DNA of 60,000 nt from Membranipora membranacea (lineage: Eukaryota > Bryozoa > Gymnolaemata > Cheilostomatida > Membraniporidae). The notes under the pieces are model-generated. The model worked only from the letters and a program-made list of their open reading frames with translations, made no database searches and was not told the origin of the DNA. The translations under genes were made by a program, and so were the position numbers. The stretch lies in NCBI GenBank assembly GCA_914767715.1, contig OU612073.1, forward strand, positions 12,526,001 to 12,586,000, written 5' to 3'. This document shows positions 49,411 through 60,000 of the stretch, piece by piece (positions within the stretch are counted from its first letter, which is position 1; the number at the start of each line of letters is the position of its first letter).

Positions 49411-52400
49411 TTAAATTTTCTGCAGAACAAAAAGATGCCCGTTCTGATTTATAAAATGGTTGTCATATTCTTTGTCCTCTATAATTCTGATCTCTCCTTG
49501 CTTCTCCATCTCTTGTATTATCGGCTTTAGTAGAACCAAATCCTTGTCAGCCTTGAGGTAGTTGGCTCTTGTAGAAATGATTACAAACCCACCTTCAGAA
49601 AAAGAAACAAAGGTGTGAGAAAACAGTATGAAACAAGAGTGACGAGCTTGAAGAAGGAACAAGAATTTTGAATCATCATGCTGCAGTCAAATCATGTGGG
49701 CATCTTTTAAATGGAAGTGATAGATAGTGTTATTTGTCTCCACATGAAAAGTGTGTGAAAGTACTCAAGTTACCACTAACACTAGTAAACATGGTTAGTA
49801 TGCAGTGCCACTGCCATATTAGTTTGTTTGGGCTTAGACTAGCTGCGACAGCTGTCCCTCTGTGTGGTTTGGCAGGGATGAAGGCCTCCCTTCACTCTAG
49901 GGTAGCAACTTACTTAGAAAAACATACACCTATTTTTTTAAGACTTTTATAAACAACATACCTGGTTTGATAATGTGGCACATCTCCTTAACAGCAACAG
50001 CTTTTATATGGTTTGGTATAAAAGCACCAACTGAGAAAATGATTTCATAGGAATCTACAATAACAATATGCATGCAGTGAGTCTCAATGCAATTTTTTGA
50101 TATAAAATATCCCATGATGCAACAAATGCTGGAAATTACTGTGTGAGAATTTCCAGGATATTGCATGATGGGATACCTAGAACAGTCATCTCAAACCTGA
50201 ATTAGACGTTCCCAACTGCCCAGGGAGCAAGATGGCGATACAAAATTGCTATAGTGTATCAACTAATATTGGCCTAAAGTGGTGAGCTACTAAAAACAGC
50301 TGCTATACAAAACAACTCCATTACAAACCACATGGCTTCTGTAAGAGTTGCAAGCTTTTTCATCTTATCAATTCAGGATTAGATAGCAAAAATTCAGCCT
50401 AAAAAAGGTCTGAAATTATGAAATGTGTAGAAACTAGCAATACGTTCGTTCGACATTGCATTGAGCATGAATCTTTAATAACTTTCAAGTCATTGTGCAA
50501 GCAAGAAAACAATTTAACAAAGCTGAATTTTCTAGTCCCCCTTTGACTCACATGTGGTAACCACATAGATGGGGCATCCGGTAGCGATAATACTTAGATG
50601 CACATGATAGCCGACGTGCAACACAACCTGCAATGAAATTTAAATCAAATACTCCGGCATGCGGAAGGTACAATTATACAAAGTATGCAACAAATACATG
50701 GATGTAAAATCGTATATCTTAGGTTACAGATACGATATAGGACCCGGAGCTGTCTTGTTACTAAGTGTCGGATTTTATGTGAATTACCGAGCTGCTAATG
50801 GGCTTCATCATTGGTTACTGTTCTAAAATCAATGCAGAGGCAGGCTCCCCATATATCATTGAGACGCTCAACCCCGGGGTGGATAAAGAAACTACAGTAA
50901 ACCAGCAACCAAGGCAAAGTGTGAGCACTTAAACTAATGTAGCGCAATTATTTGAAGGGGTTAATGTGTTCTTTATTTAGTCAGTCTATGATACATTTTA
51001 TAGAAATATTTGTTAGTTGAATGATTACATAAGACTAGTTCCAGTGTAAACTAATATTTTGTGTGTATTAACCACACAAGAAATAGGCATGATGGGTGAT
51101 CATCTAAGACCCAGGGGCTAAGGGATTTGTATGCTCCTGTGAGGGAAGGAATAATAAACCCCATAGATACCCCACACACTCTAGAGATCTCTTGAATTTA
51201 TGGTGTGTCTGGTACACACAAGGTCAGATTAGAAATTTTAGTCTGATCATGAGCTTTACAATGATATAATACTATGTACAGATATTATAACACAAGACAT
51301 CTACAATTACAGTATTACAGTGTCACACCACCACTTGACAAGGCAACGTAATATATGAAGTTTGATCCGCATTCTGGTGAGACCCATCTATACACGAGAT
51401 GCCGGACTCAGGACTTAGTCTACCTACATAAACAGTGTATAGATTGTTAAAATAATTAAAAAACATACCCTTTTCTATTCCCGAGTCAAGACCAAAGAAC
51501 TTGTTATAGCCCTTCTTGTAGTAGCCTTTCTCAATACCTACATTCAACATCTTCTGGGCTGGCTCCAGGCCATCCACATTATTGTAGTGGGCCAGCTTTC
51601 GAAGCTAAAAAATTGAACAAATATGTTATATAATTATATATATATTGTCAACACATGATTCACTATCTCATCTCCTACCACAGTTATGGTTATAGAGTGC
51701 TGTCGAGTGTTGATGTATTGTCATTTATTTTTGCTTTGACTCCATCCTTTGAAACCTGTGAGACTGGGACAGCAGGGAAAAAAGATAAAAGACTATACTC
51801 ACACTTTCGGCAGCTAGCCCAGTTCCGCATCCAATGTCCAACATTTTAATATCTGTGTTGCCTAAAATTAGGAATTCAACATTAATTAATGACAATAATA
51901 AGTCAATAGCAAAATAATAATGATAATTCACCAGATTCATTATTTGGGCAAGTATACAAATACAATCATCTTCAGAGGTATACAGCGGGTGGTAATTCTG
52001 TTTGTATCAAAACAAAAAGAATTGACAAAATGACACAAAATATTAGATGGACAGGCAAGAAACTTTGGCCTTTGTTGGAAAGGTACATGTGGACAGAAAA
52101 TATTTTCACGGGAAAAGTATTTTCCTGGATGGGCACAGATGGACGGACATAATTATGATGGACAGGCAGTAAAATTGTTTTTCTTGTCATGGACAACGTT
52201 CAAAGACAAAACAGGCATGGAAATGTTCCAATGTTGTCAACTGACAAGGATGGACAAGATATAGCAAGGTTTTCTTCTCTGGCGAATGAATATCTCTGAC
52301 GAACTAACACCCTAATTATCGCTGATATCGCTGTAACACGTTACACTACATAAGATACTCTTACCTTTAGCATATTTGTGTACTGCTTTGGCTGTTGCCT

Positions 52401-52822
52401 GTGGACCTCCATAGCAATGTGAATGCATTTCCTTGTCATAAATCTTAGCATTGTCATCATAAGTCTTGACTCGATCAGAATTTGTTATCAATTCACTGGG
52501 TCCAAGCACAGCACTCCAATCAAGCTAAATACAAATAGAAATCAAATAAAAACTATAATAATAAAATTGCAAAAGCTGGTTCATGACATTTTCATCTTTG
52601 GACAGATATTTGTCCACACCTAACATGTAAAACATTAAATGTAATTTATTTGCGTTAACATGTAAAAATATTGGGACTAAATTTAAAACATTTACCTCAA
52701 TTGATTTAGATTGCCAAATAGAGTATAGAAAAAGTATATTGAATATGAAAGAAGTAATATTAACATACTTGTGATGAATAAGAGTTCAGATCCTGATTTA
52801 CTTGGTTCAGTTTTGCGTCCAT
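49411..52822 (-). CDS. METTL27-like methyltransferase, copy C
   Basis: Six exons: 52769-52822, 52365-52524, 51803-51861, 51469-51604, 49962-50054, 49411-49592, coding 227 aa. It has the same exon lengths as copy B. SAM motif I MLDIGCGTGL lies in exon 3, VDGLEPAQKML in exon 4, YEIIFSVGAF in exon 5, and GGFVIISTR with LFVLQKI* in exon 6. Intron 4 (50055-51468) is the longest and contains the conserved exon-like block near 50529-50710. The glycine-rich SAM loop and the acidic loop are intact, so it should be catalytically competent. It is first in transcription order. The substrate is unknown; vertebrate METTL27 gives no guide. Confidence 0.88.
50525..50700. repeat. Conserved intronic block, methyltransferase C (pair of 46385-46560)
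   Basis: Counterpart of the block in copy B. It contains the palindrome ATGTGGTAACCACAT and CCGGCATGCGG. On the minus strand an acceptor (TTTCATTGCAG) and donor (CACAT|GTGAGT) are both kept, with an open frame of about 25 codons between. Copy A lacks the block. Confidence 0.7.
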
Positions 52823-54654
52823 GATGATTTCAATTGAATCTAATATTTGCTCAGATCTGTTGAAGCTCAATGGTAGAATTTCAGTCATTAGACTGCTTTT
52901 ATATTAGCGACCGGTGAGTTATGTCTTACATAACCTGATACAGGTCAGCGCCCCCCTGCTCACTTTGAGGTCAAATGCAAAAACTTGTTCTGGCCAGAAC
53001 ACAGCGAGGATTTTATTTATTTACAAATCTTAGGTCCATGTTGTATATCAATGATTATTTTAAAAGATAAACACAAGGGTACTTTTAGCAAGGCATGTCT
53101 GACCTTATGAGCGATTTGATATCTTATTGCTCTTTTTTCCTTCCCTGGATCCAAGGAGTAACTCCTTGCTGGATCTAACGGGTTTGATCTGGGGGAATTT
53201 TTGTTGATGTTTAACACTTTCTCATCATTTTTGAACTCCAGATGACCTGCCACAGGAAATATTGTTACTGTGAATGTCATTGAAATTCAGTTATCACTTG
53301 TTGAACTTGCCTGTTTTTACTATTTGAAACTTTGACCGGTGTCTCACTCTCATCAATGAACTCAGGGAGTTAAGGGACTCAGGGAGCTCTCATTAACCAT
53401 TAGTTTACTAGTTTTACCATACACCAAATCAGGTTGAAGGTCAGAATTCTGGGCCACCCACACATTTTTTTTTATTGCTGTTCAGTAAATGGCTCTTGTA
53501 ATCTTTGAATGGCATTTGAACTCCATCTGAATTAGTAAACAAGGTATATTATATTAGTGATTTTTGTTTACTTTCCGACAATCTAGCTGATCATTATTTT
53601 GTTTTCTACATCAAATTTACTCACAATATGCCCCTGCCAGACAATGGTAGAATAACTGCAAAAATGATTCCCTTTTGAGTTGTGGTCAATAAACTGAAAC
53701 AAACTCAGGAGGTTTGACTGTAGCTAAATAACTTATTTCAAATATGTCTTTAGACCTCTAAAATTGGAAGCATTTCAACTTCGATGGAATGTGGGTAAAC
53801 TATAATTTTTTTGTTGAGATATGGTTAGGGATCACTGCAAAGAACAGCAATAGGCCAAGCACAAATGGACATCCACAGACCAAAGCATTTTATAGTCAGG
53901 CAGTAAGTATGCTCTACTTAGTCAAGATCACAACAGTGAGGAAATTCACAACTCTGTGACTGACTAAGATCATCCAGCAACAAATCTCAGTTAGATGGGC
54001 TAGTTAACTTTCAGCAGTTTATTGAATATGGTAAAAAATCACAGGCAAATGTAATGGCTCCACCACCTGTCTTTTCACAAAGAGAACGTTCAGCTTTCAG
54101 TCAACCAAAAACTCTGGTGTATTGTATACAAGTTTCAAGCAAAAACGTAGAAAGCCCATCAAGTAAGTTTATCCAACACTTTCAATTTACAGTGACAAAA
54201 TTTATAGAAATAGGTTTATCATGAGTAACCACAGATCTAAAATCACTAGTTAGGCAAAACCTCGCCCGCGTGGTAAACTATATTTGACATAATTTTTACA
54301 CTGTTTTTTTCTTTGGCTACAGGGTTTGTGAAGGCCAAAGAGTTTTGGCTTGCCCCAATCGAGTTCTGCTGCAAGTTACGAGGCCTCACAAACCCTCACG
54401 GTGCAGCAAAAGCAAAACATGTGCGAATCGGCATCCCTTGACATGAATTGCCTAAAATAGACCCCGGTTGCTCGTAAAGACAGACCATTATTAATTCATG
54501 ATAGAACATCACTACAACTTACAAGCAATCCAGGCAAAGCAAACCAATTCAGAACTATGAGAAACAGAACAAATAGAAACCTCAAAGTAAGTCACTACCA
54601 CACCTGTGTACCTTGCTGTGATGATCTATTTTTGTAATTTTTATTCTTGTGCAG
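52823..54654. other. Intergenic region upstream of copy C, with decayed exon copy
   Basis: The first 650 bp correspond to the copy B upstream region, including a degenerate version of the exon candidate at about 53345-53460. The rest should contain 5' exons of the plus-strand membrane-protein gene if they are near, but none could be supported. Confidence 0.45.
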
Positions 54655-55223
54655 TGTTTGGGAGTTGGCTGGTGCAGTATTAGGCTGTGTGGTGTCCCTG
54701 ATAGTGATAATCACAGCTATAGTAGTATGCTGCAGGTGTAGGAGGGGCAGATACTGGGCAGAAGACATACCTCCTCCTGTGTTAGAGCCCACTGTCACAT
54801 ATAACAGTGATACAGGTACCTGTATAAAGATTTAATTTGACTTTTACATTACCTGCAGGTTTAAGGGTGATACAAGTTGATTCAGGATCTTCATAGGTGG
54901 TCTTTGAATGAAAGGAATACACACAGATGTCTCTTATAAAGAGATTTGATATACTATTTGCTCTAGGATGATGAGAGGCTGTCTCGTGAATAAATGAGTT
55001 GAAGCAGCAACTGATCTGGTGCGTTGTGGGTTACCTCCCCTTGTTAATTCATAAAAATGATGTTGGGTACATTCTGACCTAACGATCTGATCTGATGTTT
55101 GCTTAGGTTGGCAATCCATTAAGACAGTATGTCACACACTATGTTGAAAAACAGGTTACCATTTATTCTATTTTAGATGACACAACAACTGGTTTCCTCA
55201 CACCTCCGCCAAAGTATGGATAG
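54655..55223 (+). CDS. Single-pass membrane protein, last two exons (transmembrane segment and PPxY tail)
   Basis: Two plus-strand exons, 54655-54815 and 55177-55223, join in phase and end in TAG. The first encodes VWELAGAVLGCVVSL and IVIITAIVVCC, a clear transmembrane helix, followed by basic/cysteine-rich CRCRRGRYW (stop-transfer, possibly palmitoylated) and an acidic-proline stretch AEDIPPP. The second ends TPPPKYG; PPKY fits the PPxY consensus bound by WW domains such as those of NEDD4-type ligases. The layout resembles small type I proteins like CYYR1 or Shisa, but identity is not established. Upstream exons (signal peptide, ectodomain) were not found, so the 5' limit is unknown. AATAAA candidates are at 55701-55706 and 55840-55845. 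Confidence 0.7.
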
Positions 55224-56412
55224 TACATCAGGCCTTGAGTTATTTGTTGGTGATATCGATGTGCATTAACTATATCAAGTCTTTCTACAATCGTGGAAAC
55301 CTCGCAAAATGTTCCAGCGTTTGAACAGACCTGTACTGGTGAGGCATGGTCCAAGGATGCCCTCTTTTACACCACCACATACGCCAGGAACTGAAAACAG
55401 TCACCAATGCATTTACACCCTGATAGTCACTCTTACACTCTCAATGATCTGAGAAATTTTTCAGTGATATATACCTTGATTTTTTTACAAGAAGCGTTCC
55501 TGGAGTGAGAACTGCCTTTGTTAGTGGAAAACATAACCACTCTTCTTTGATGCTAGTCTCAAACTATGCTGAGCACAGAAAGCTGGTACATGTTAAATTG
55601 CAAATATCTGCAAAGTAATTAGCTTTCTGTCACAAGGTAGAAATCAGTTGGGGTTTTATAGGGTCAGGTAAAATTTTGTATTGTCAAATGGCAAAATAAC
55701 AATAAATCTGAGATCACAGAAAAAAAATTATAACAAGAATACTGCCTAGTCACCCATTGGTCAACACACAACGTCATGTAGCGTGTAACATAAAACGGAT
55801 CATCTGATTGGTTAAAAAAGGATACGACTCAGGCTATAGAATAAAGTTTTCCTACTGTACATTTTTACAAAATTACAAGATAATATGGTAAAAAATAGAA
55901 ATGGTTAAAAACCTTTTTCAATTAGCGATAAAATAAATGTTAAATGTGCATGGTAAAGGTTGTGATAAAACAATGGTGCATCAAAACGAGTGAATACTGC
56001 CACTCATGTCAACATAAACTTCAAAAACTAAGGGGACAGCACGACTATAGCTTTATAAAACGTTTATAGACCTTCTGACACTCTGATCGTCACAATATTC
56101 TATGAGTGTACCGGCTTAAAGATTTTGTCTAAAGTGATTCTTTTAAACATGGAACAGTTTCTACTTGAGATAAGTCTTCGCCAACCAACTTTGGGCATTC
56201 ATGAAAATTTTAGCAAAAACAATTCAATCTTATCTACTGAAACTAATCAAGACTACACAGGAACATCCTGGTTCTTGATAAAATCAGTAAGTCATCATAA
56301 AAGATAATTTATGACTGAGAGTCCCAATGTAATAATTTTGCGTGCAGCGTTCATAATATACTTCTTATCCATGCATACTTGTCTGATTTGTGACACACTG
56401 ATCAAGTATCAG
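55224..56412. other. Intergenic gap between convergent genes
   Basis: 1.2 kb that must contain the 3' UTRs of the membrane-protein gene (plus) and the disordered-protein gene (minus). The open frame at 56125-56307 has no family resemblance. No repeats were noticed. Confidence 0.5.
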
Positions 56413-59400
56413 CTAGATATCAGTTTGAACATAGCTCAGCGGTCGAGTGGACCGTTTGATTTTACCGAGTACAGATAAGACGGCCATCTCATCACGTTTT
56501 AACATCTCCATACTAGTAAAGGCTGCCTGGTTGTATCGCCCAGCCACCATCAGACGGTTATCTGGTACAACCATCATCATATCTTCCCCTTCTGTAAATA
56601 AAAAAATAAAAAGTTTATTTATTGATAAGTTTGTCATAAAAATAAGTTTATTATATAAACGGCCTATTATTACAGTTTTCCGTAAATAACTGGTTTAGAT
56701 GCAGCGTAGTTACCGCGGTATATATTAAGATATGTCTGAATGTGATGACTTATGTATTAGACCAACTTGAGTCCAGGAAGAAGATACCATGATATGTTTT
56801 TGTTGTGCAAAGCAAGCTGTCTGTTATGATATGTGAAGCTGTTCTTTATTTTACCAAGAGCAGACAACTACAACAAATTATCGACAAACCATAGTTATGT
56901 AGTCACCGCATGACAATTTGTATAAATTTATAAAAGGGTAGGTTCACGTACCTATGGGTATATAACTGCTCATTGGTCGGTCTCTTCTGTTTGCTCTTGC
57001 GGGTGGTGTCATACACTTCCCAACTTCTACACTAGCCTTAGAGACACTCAAAGATCCATCACTGGGAGCGGGTACATCACGTTGAGGGGCAGACTTCGAT
57101 TGAGCGAGTGTTAACTTAAGTGCCTGTTTAGACTTGACTCCAACATCCAGGTTGACATAAGTTGGGTGAAATGAGGTAGGCTGAGCTGGGATCTTGGGCA
57201 CCTGGTAGTGTTGACTGAGAAAGAGGAGATGAATCTAAGTTAAGACATGATTTCCATGACATCCTTAAAAATTTTAATTTGATACAATCTTTTCTCTCAT
57301 TGATAGCCTTTATCTATTACTATTCTTCATGTTGCAGCCTTCATGAAATAGGGAAAATCATAAGCTCTGTAAAAAAAGCAACATACATAGACCTATGCAC
57401 ATTGTAAGAAAAAGGAATGTTGGACTAGCTACATAGCAATGACACAGGATTCATTGTAAACTTACCCGTCATCCTTCATGCTGATTTTGACGAGCTCAGG
57501 TTTAGATGGTACAGCTAGAGCTTTAGACAGGTGTGTCTCTTCGTTCTCGTATACTCCCTTCATACAATCTCGTATCACACCATGATGAAGTGAGGGCGGG
57601 GCTACAGGACAAATGAAAGAAAGGCATGGGACAAAGTATAAAACAAATTTAGCAAAGTTCAGCACATACGCCCAATAGAAAGTAGGTATCATTTATGTAA
57701 TAATTGATAACAAAATAGAGTTTGGTAAGGAAACATACTGAAAACATTTACGGTTATATATAGGTTGCAACCTACCTAGACTATCATTGCTGTTTTCTGT
57801 AGCTATTCTATAACTGGACAGTTTGCCTTGCTCCAGTGAGTGATTGGAATCACTGGAAGAGGTCATCTCTCCCGATCCAAGCCCACTATCCCGCTCATGT
57901 GGTATAAACTCTAAGGCTTTACGATAGCTAGGTGCCCGATTAGATCTGTCGAATGACTGAGACTGGGCTATTCTGTAACTAGGTGCTCTGACTAAATTGT
58001 TATTGATTGACTGAGAGGAGGCAGATGTTGATAATGGTGAGTCCATTACTTGATTTTCTATAATACTTTCACTGTGTTGTTGGCGGAGTATCTTTTGCGC
58101 CTGACGGTAACTGTAGTTGCGCCTGGTGAATGCGCTAACATCATCAGAGTTAGATCTGGGTAATACTTTGACAGGTTTGACGTCGCTAGTACAAGCTATT
58201 CTATAACTAGGTTGTCTGATGAACTGTTCTGGAGGGGCTATTATACACGTGGCGTACGGACTTACTGGAGAGATTACAGATTTAGGAGAATCAGAGTTCA
58301 CCCTACTGAGCATGATCTCAGGTTGTGACAGCGGACGGGGTGGAGTTTTATGTCCCGGCTCAACACCTTTATAAGACATGCGTCTTGCCTCTTCTATGAG
58401 ATTATGAATTTTCTCATCTTTAACAAGTGAGAGATTATTCTTCATCTTGCCGGGAGATAAACTGCGTCGTTTGAGATAATTTGGTTGTTGAGAAGCGATA
58501 GAGTCAGTCACAGTGCTAGTAGTAAGTGAGTGAGGCTCTTTACTAGATTCAGATTTAGTCAATGAGCCGATTCCAGAAAACTTTCTAGGCCATGAGCCCA
58601 TATTGTCCAGAGTTGATAACAAGCTTGTCATGCCCCCTTTACCCACCATATTCCTCATATTTCTGGGTAGAGATTTGCATGTCCTTGAATGGTCGACCGA
58701 GTGGTCACCAGGATCTGATTGAGGTAGTTTTTGATAGTTGAGACAGCCGTTAAGTAGACGATACTTAGTAAGTTTATCTTCGTGGGAGGGTGAATCTGTC
58801 TGGTCTAAGCTTTCTAGTGATTTACTCTTAGCTCTTTCTGACTTTGTCAGTGTCTGACATGATGGCTCTGTTGATAGAGACTGTCTGGCAGCTGGAACTG
58901 GTCTGTGGGCAACGGAAGTACCATTAGTGGTAGATGAGTCTTTTGTCTTAACACCATTCTGTATGCTAGAGTTAGAGAGTCTTCTTGGGCTAGCCCTAGG
59001 CTTGGTGTCACGCCTGGACATCCTAAAGCTGACAACAGACTCGGAGTCAGAACACACGGTCGCCGTCTCCGCCTCTGATAAATCTTCTAGAACTAAATCC
59101 AATTCTGACTCGTAAGTTTTTGATTGTTTGAGATTACTAAGTATAGAGCTGCGGCTTCTGCTGGATGATTTGAAGCTGGATTTCCTGACAGGAGGTTTAG
59201 GAGGAGAGGATCCACTTTTCTGAGGGGCTGTATCCTCATCATCATCCGATAATGCCATTACTATAGAATACCTGTAATAAGAAAGAACATAGAGGTGGTG
59301 AATGTAATCTTCAAAAGAACAATGCCATAATTGAAAACAATTTCAAAAAATTTTAAAGCAAATTGAGACATTATTTGAAGCACTCAAAGACCACTCAGCC

Positions 59401-59805
59401 ATATTTTCTATACCTGTTAATAGCGCGGCTAGCCTCCACTTTACTCATTACTCTCTGTGATAGAGCCTCCGTCTGATCAGAGTCAGGATAACTCCCAATA
59501 GAACTGTTGTGATTCTCTCCACCTTCACTTCCAGGAGTAGTGACCTTCCCCTGATAATTTAAATGTTTTGATTCAATAATGCATATACTGAGTTATCTAG
59601 TCATGGACTTAAAATAGACAACTCCAACTTTTACAAATATTTCATTCAAAGGTCTAAAAATATTAAGGATCTACCGGTTCATTGCTGATTGTGTTGAGAG
59701 TCTTAGTTGATGTGCATGTTGATGAGCTGACCAATGAGAGGTTAGCAAATGAGTCATTGCCATCAGGGTCATCCAGACTGCAGCTTTTACGATTCTTTTC
59801 TGTGC
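56413..59805 (-). CDS. Large disordered Ser-rich scaffold-like protein, C-terminal part, partial
   Basis: Six minus-strand exons join in phase: 59675-59805, 59414-59550, 57776-59271, 57466-57601, 56952-57214, 56413-56591, about 780 codons to TAG at 56413. The 5' end lies beyond the right edge. The 1,496-bp exon is Ser/Arg/Pro-rich and of low complexity, with PPKPPVRKSSFKSS, acidic LDLVLEDLSEAE and five copies of a short SYRxA motif. The last exon is better ordered: VVPDNRLMVAGRYNQAAF, SMEMLKRDEMAVLS and a C terminus YVQTDI. The final T-D-I fits a class I PDZ-binding motif. The family was not recognised. A cytoskeletal or signalling scaffold is the likely type, judged only from composition. 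The exon chain is well supported by phase. Confidence 0.75.
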
Positions 59806-60000
59806 CTGAAGGAAGAGGAAGAGCTATTTCATGAACATTTTTGACGCCATGATATCTTTCATGTCTCATTTCCTTATCCAAAATAAGATAGAGGAACGGA
59901 AAAAAAAAAGTATCAAAGATAATGTCTTTATGGCTAATAAACATGCAACTTCCCACCATACTGAGTATCGCCGTGTATCAACAGAGAAAATACTGAATAC

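Noticed and set aside
1-60000. CRISPR arrays, bacterial operons, ribosome-binding sites, rRNA genes
   Set aside because: None seen; the window is eukaryotic nuclear DNA with spliced genes.

Overview
This is an AT-rich, intron-rich nuclear window from a metazoan, most likely an invertebrate bilaterian such as a lophotrochozoan. That placement is weak: it rests on the gene set (animal-type UTP20, CEP85, FABP and METTL27-like genes, plus an eight-cysteine knottin precursor), GT-AG introns of a few hundred bases to 3 kb, and abundant tRNA-derived SINEs and MITEs. Almost every gene is split into short exons, so the genes below were assembled by eye from splice sites, reading phase and recalled protein families. 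Exon lists are inferences of varying strength.

Layout. (1) 1-10111, minus: the first 17 exons (about 900 codons) of UTP20, the giant HEAT-repeat protein of the small-subunit processome; the gene continues past the left edge. (2) 10112-10585: a 474-bp gap between two divergent start codons, a likely shared promoter. (3) 10586-25918, plus: a complete 15-exon centrosomal CEP85/CEP85L-type gene of about 683 codons, with SINE-like and tandem repeats in its introns. (4) 26756-28260, minus: a 3-exon secreted cysteine-rich (knottin) precursor. (5) 31267-34625, minus: a fatty-acid-binding-protein (FABP) gene whose exons 1-3 keep the classical FABP boundaries but whose last exon is uncertain. (6) 34.6-40.5 kb: gene-poor, holding a canonical elongator tRNA-Met, a duplicated piece of it, SINEs and MITEs. 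(7) 40532-52822, minus: three tandem METTL27-like (WBSCR27-type) methyltransferase genes with near-identical exon lengths, an alternative first-exon candidate upstream of the middle copy, and a conserved exon-like block in an intron of two copies. (8) 54655-55223, plus: the last two exons of an unidentified single-pass membrane protein ending in a PPxY motif. (9) 56413-60000, minus: the 3' part of a large disordered Ser-rich protein with repeated SYRxA motifs and a C-terminal class I PDZ ligand; it continues past the right edge.

The genes are not an operon or one pathway: ribosome biogenesis, centrosome, secreted peptide, lipid binding and methyltransferase genes simply lie next to each other. 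The most interesting local structure is the methyltransferase array (mosaic paralogues, an exon gained or lost, a conserved intronic block). The secreted knottin gene and several small mobile-element families with visible terminal repeats and target-site duplications come next.
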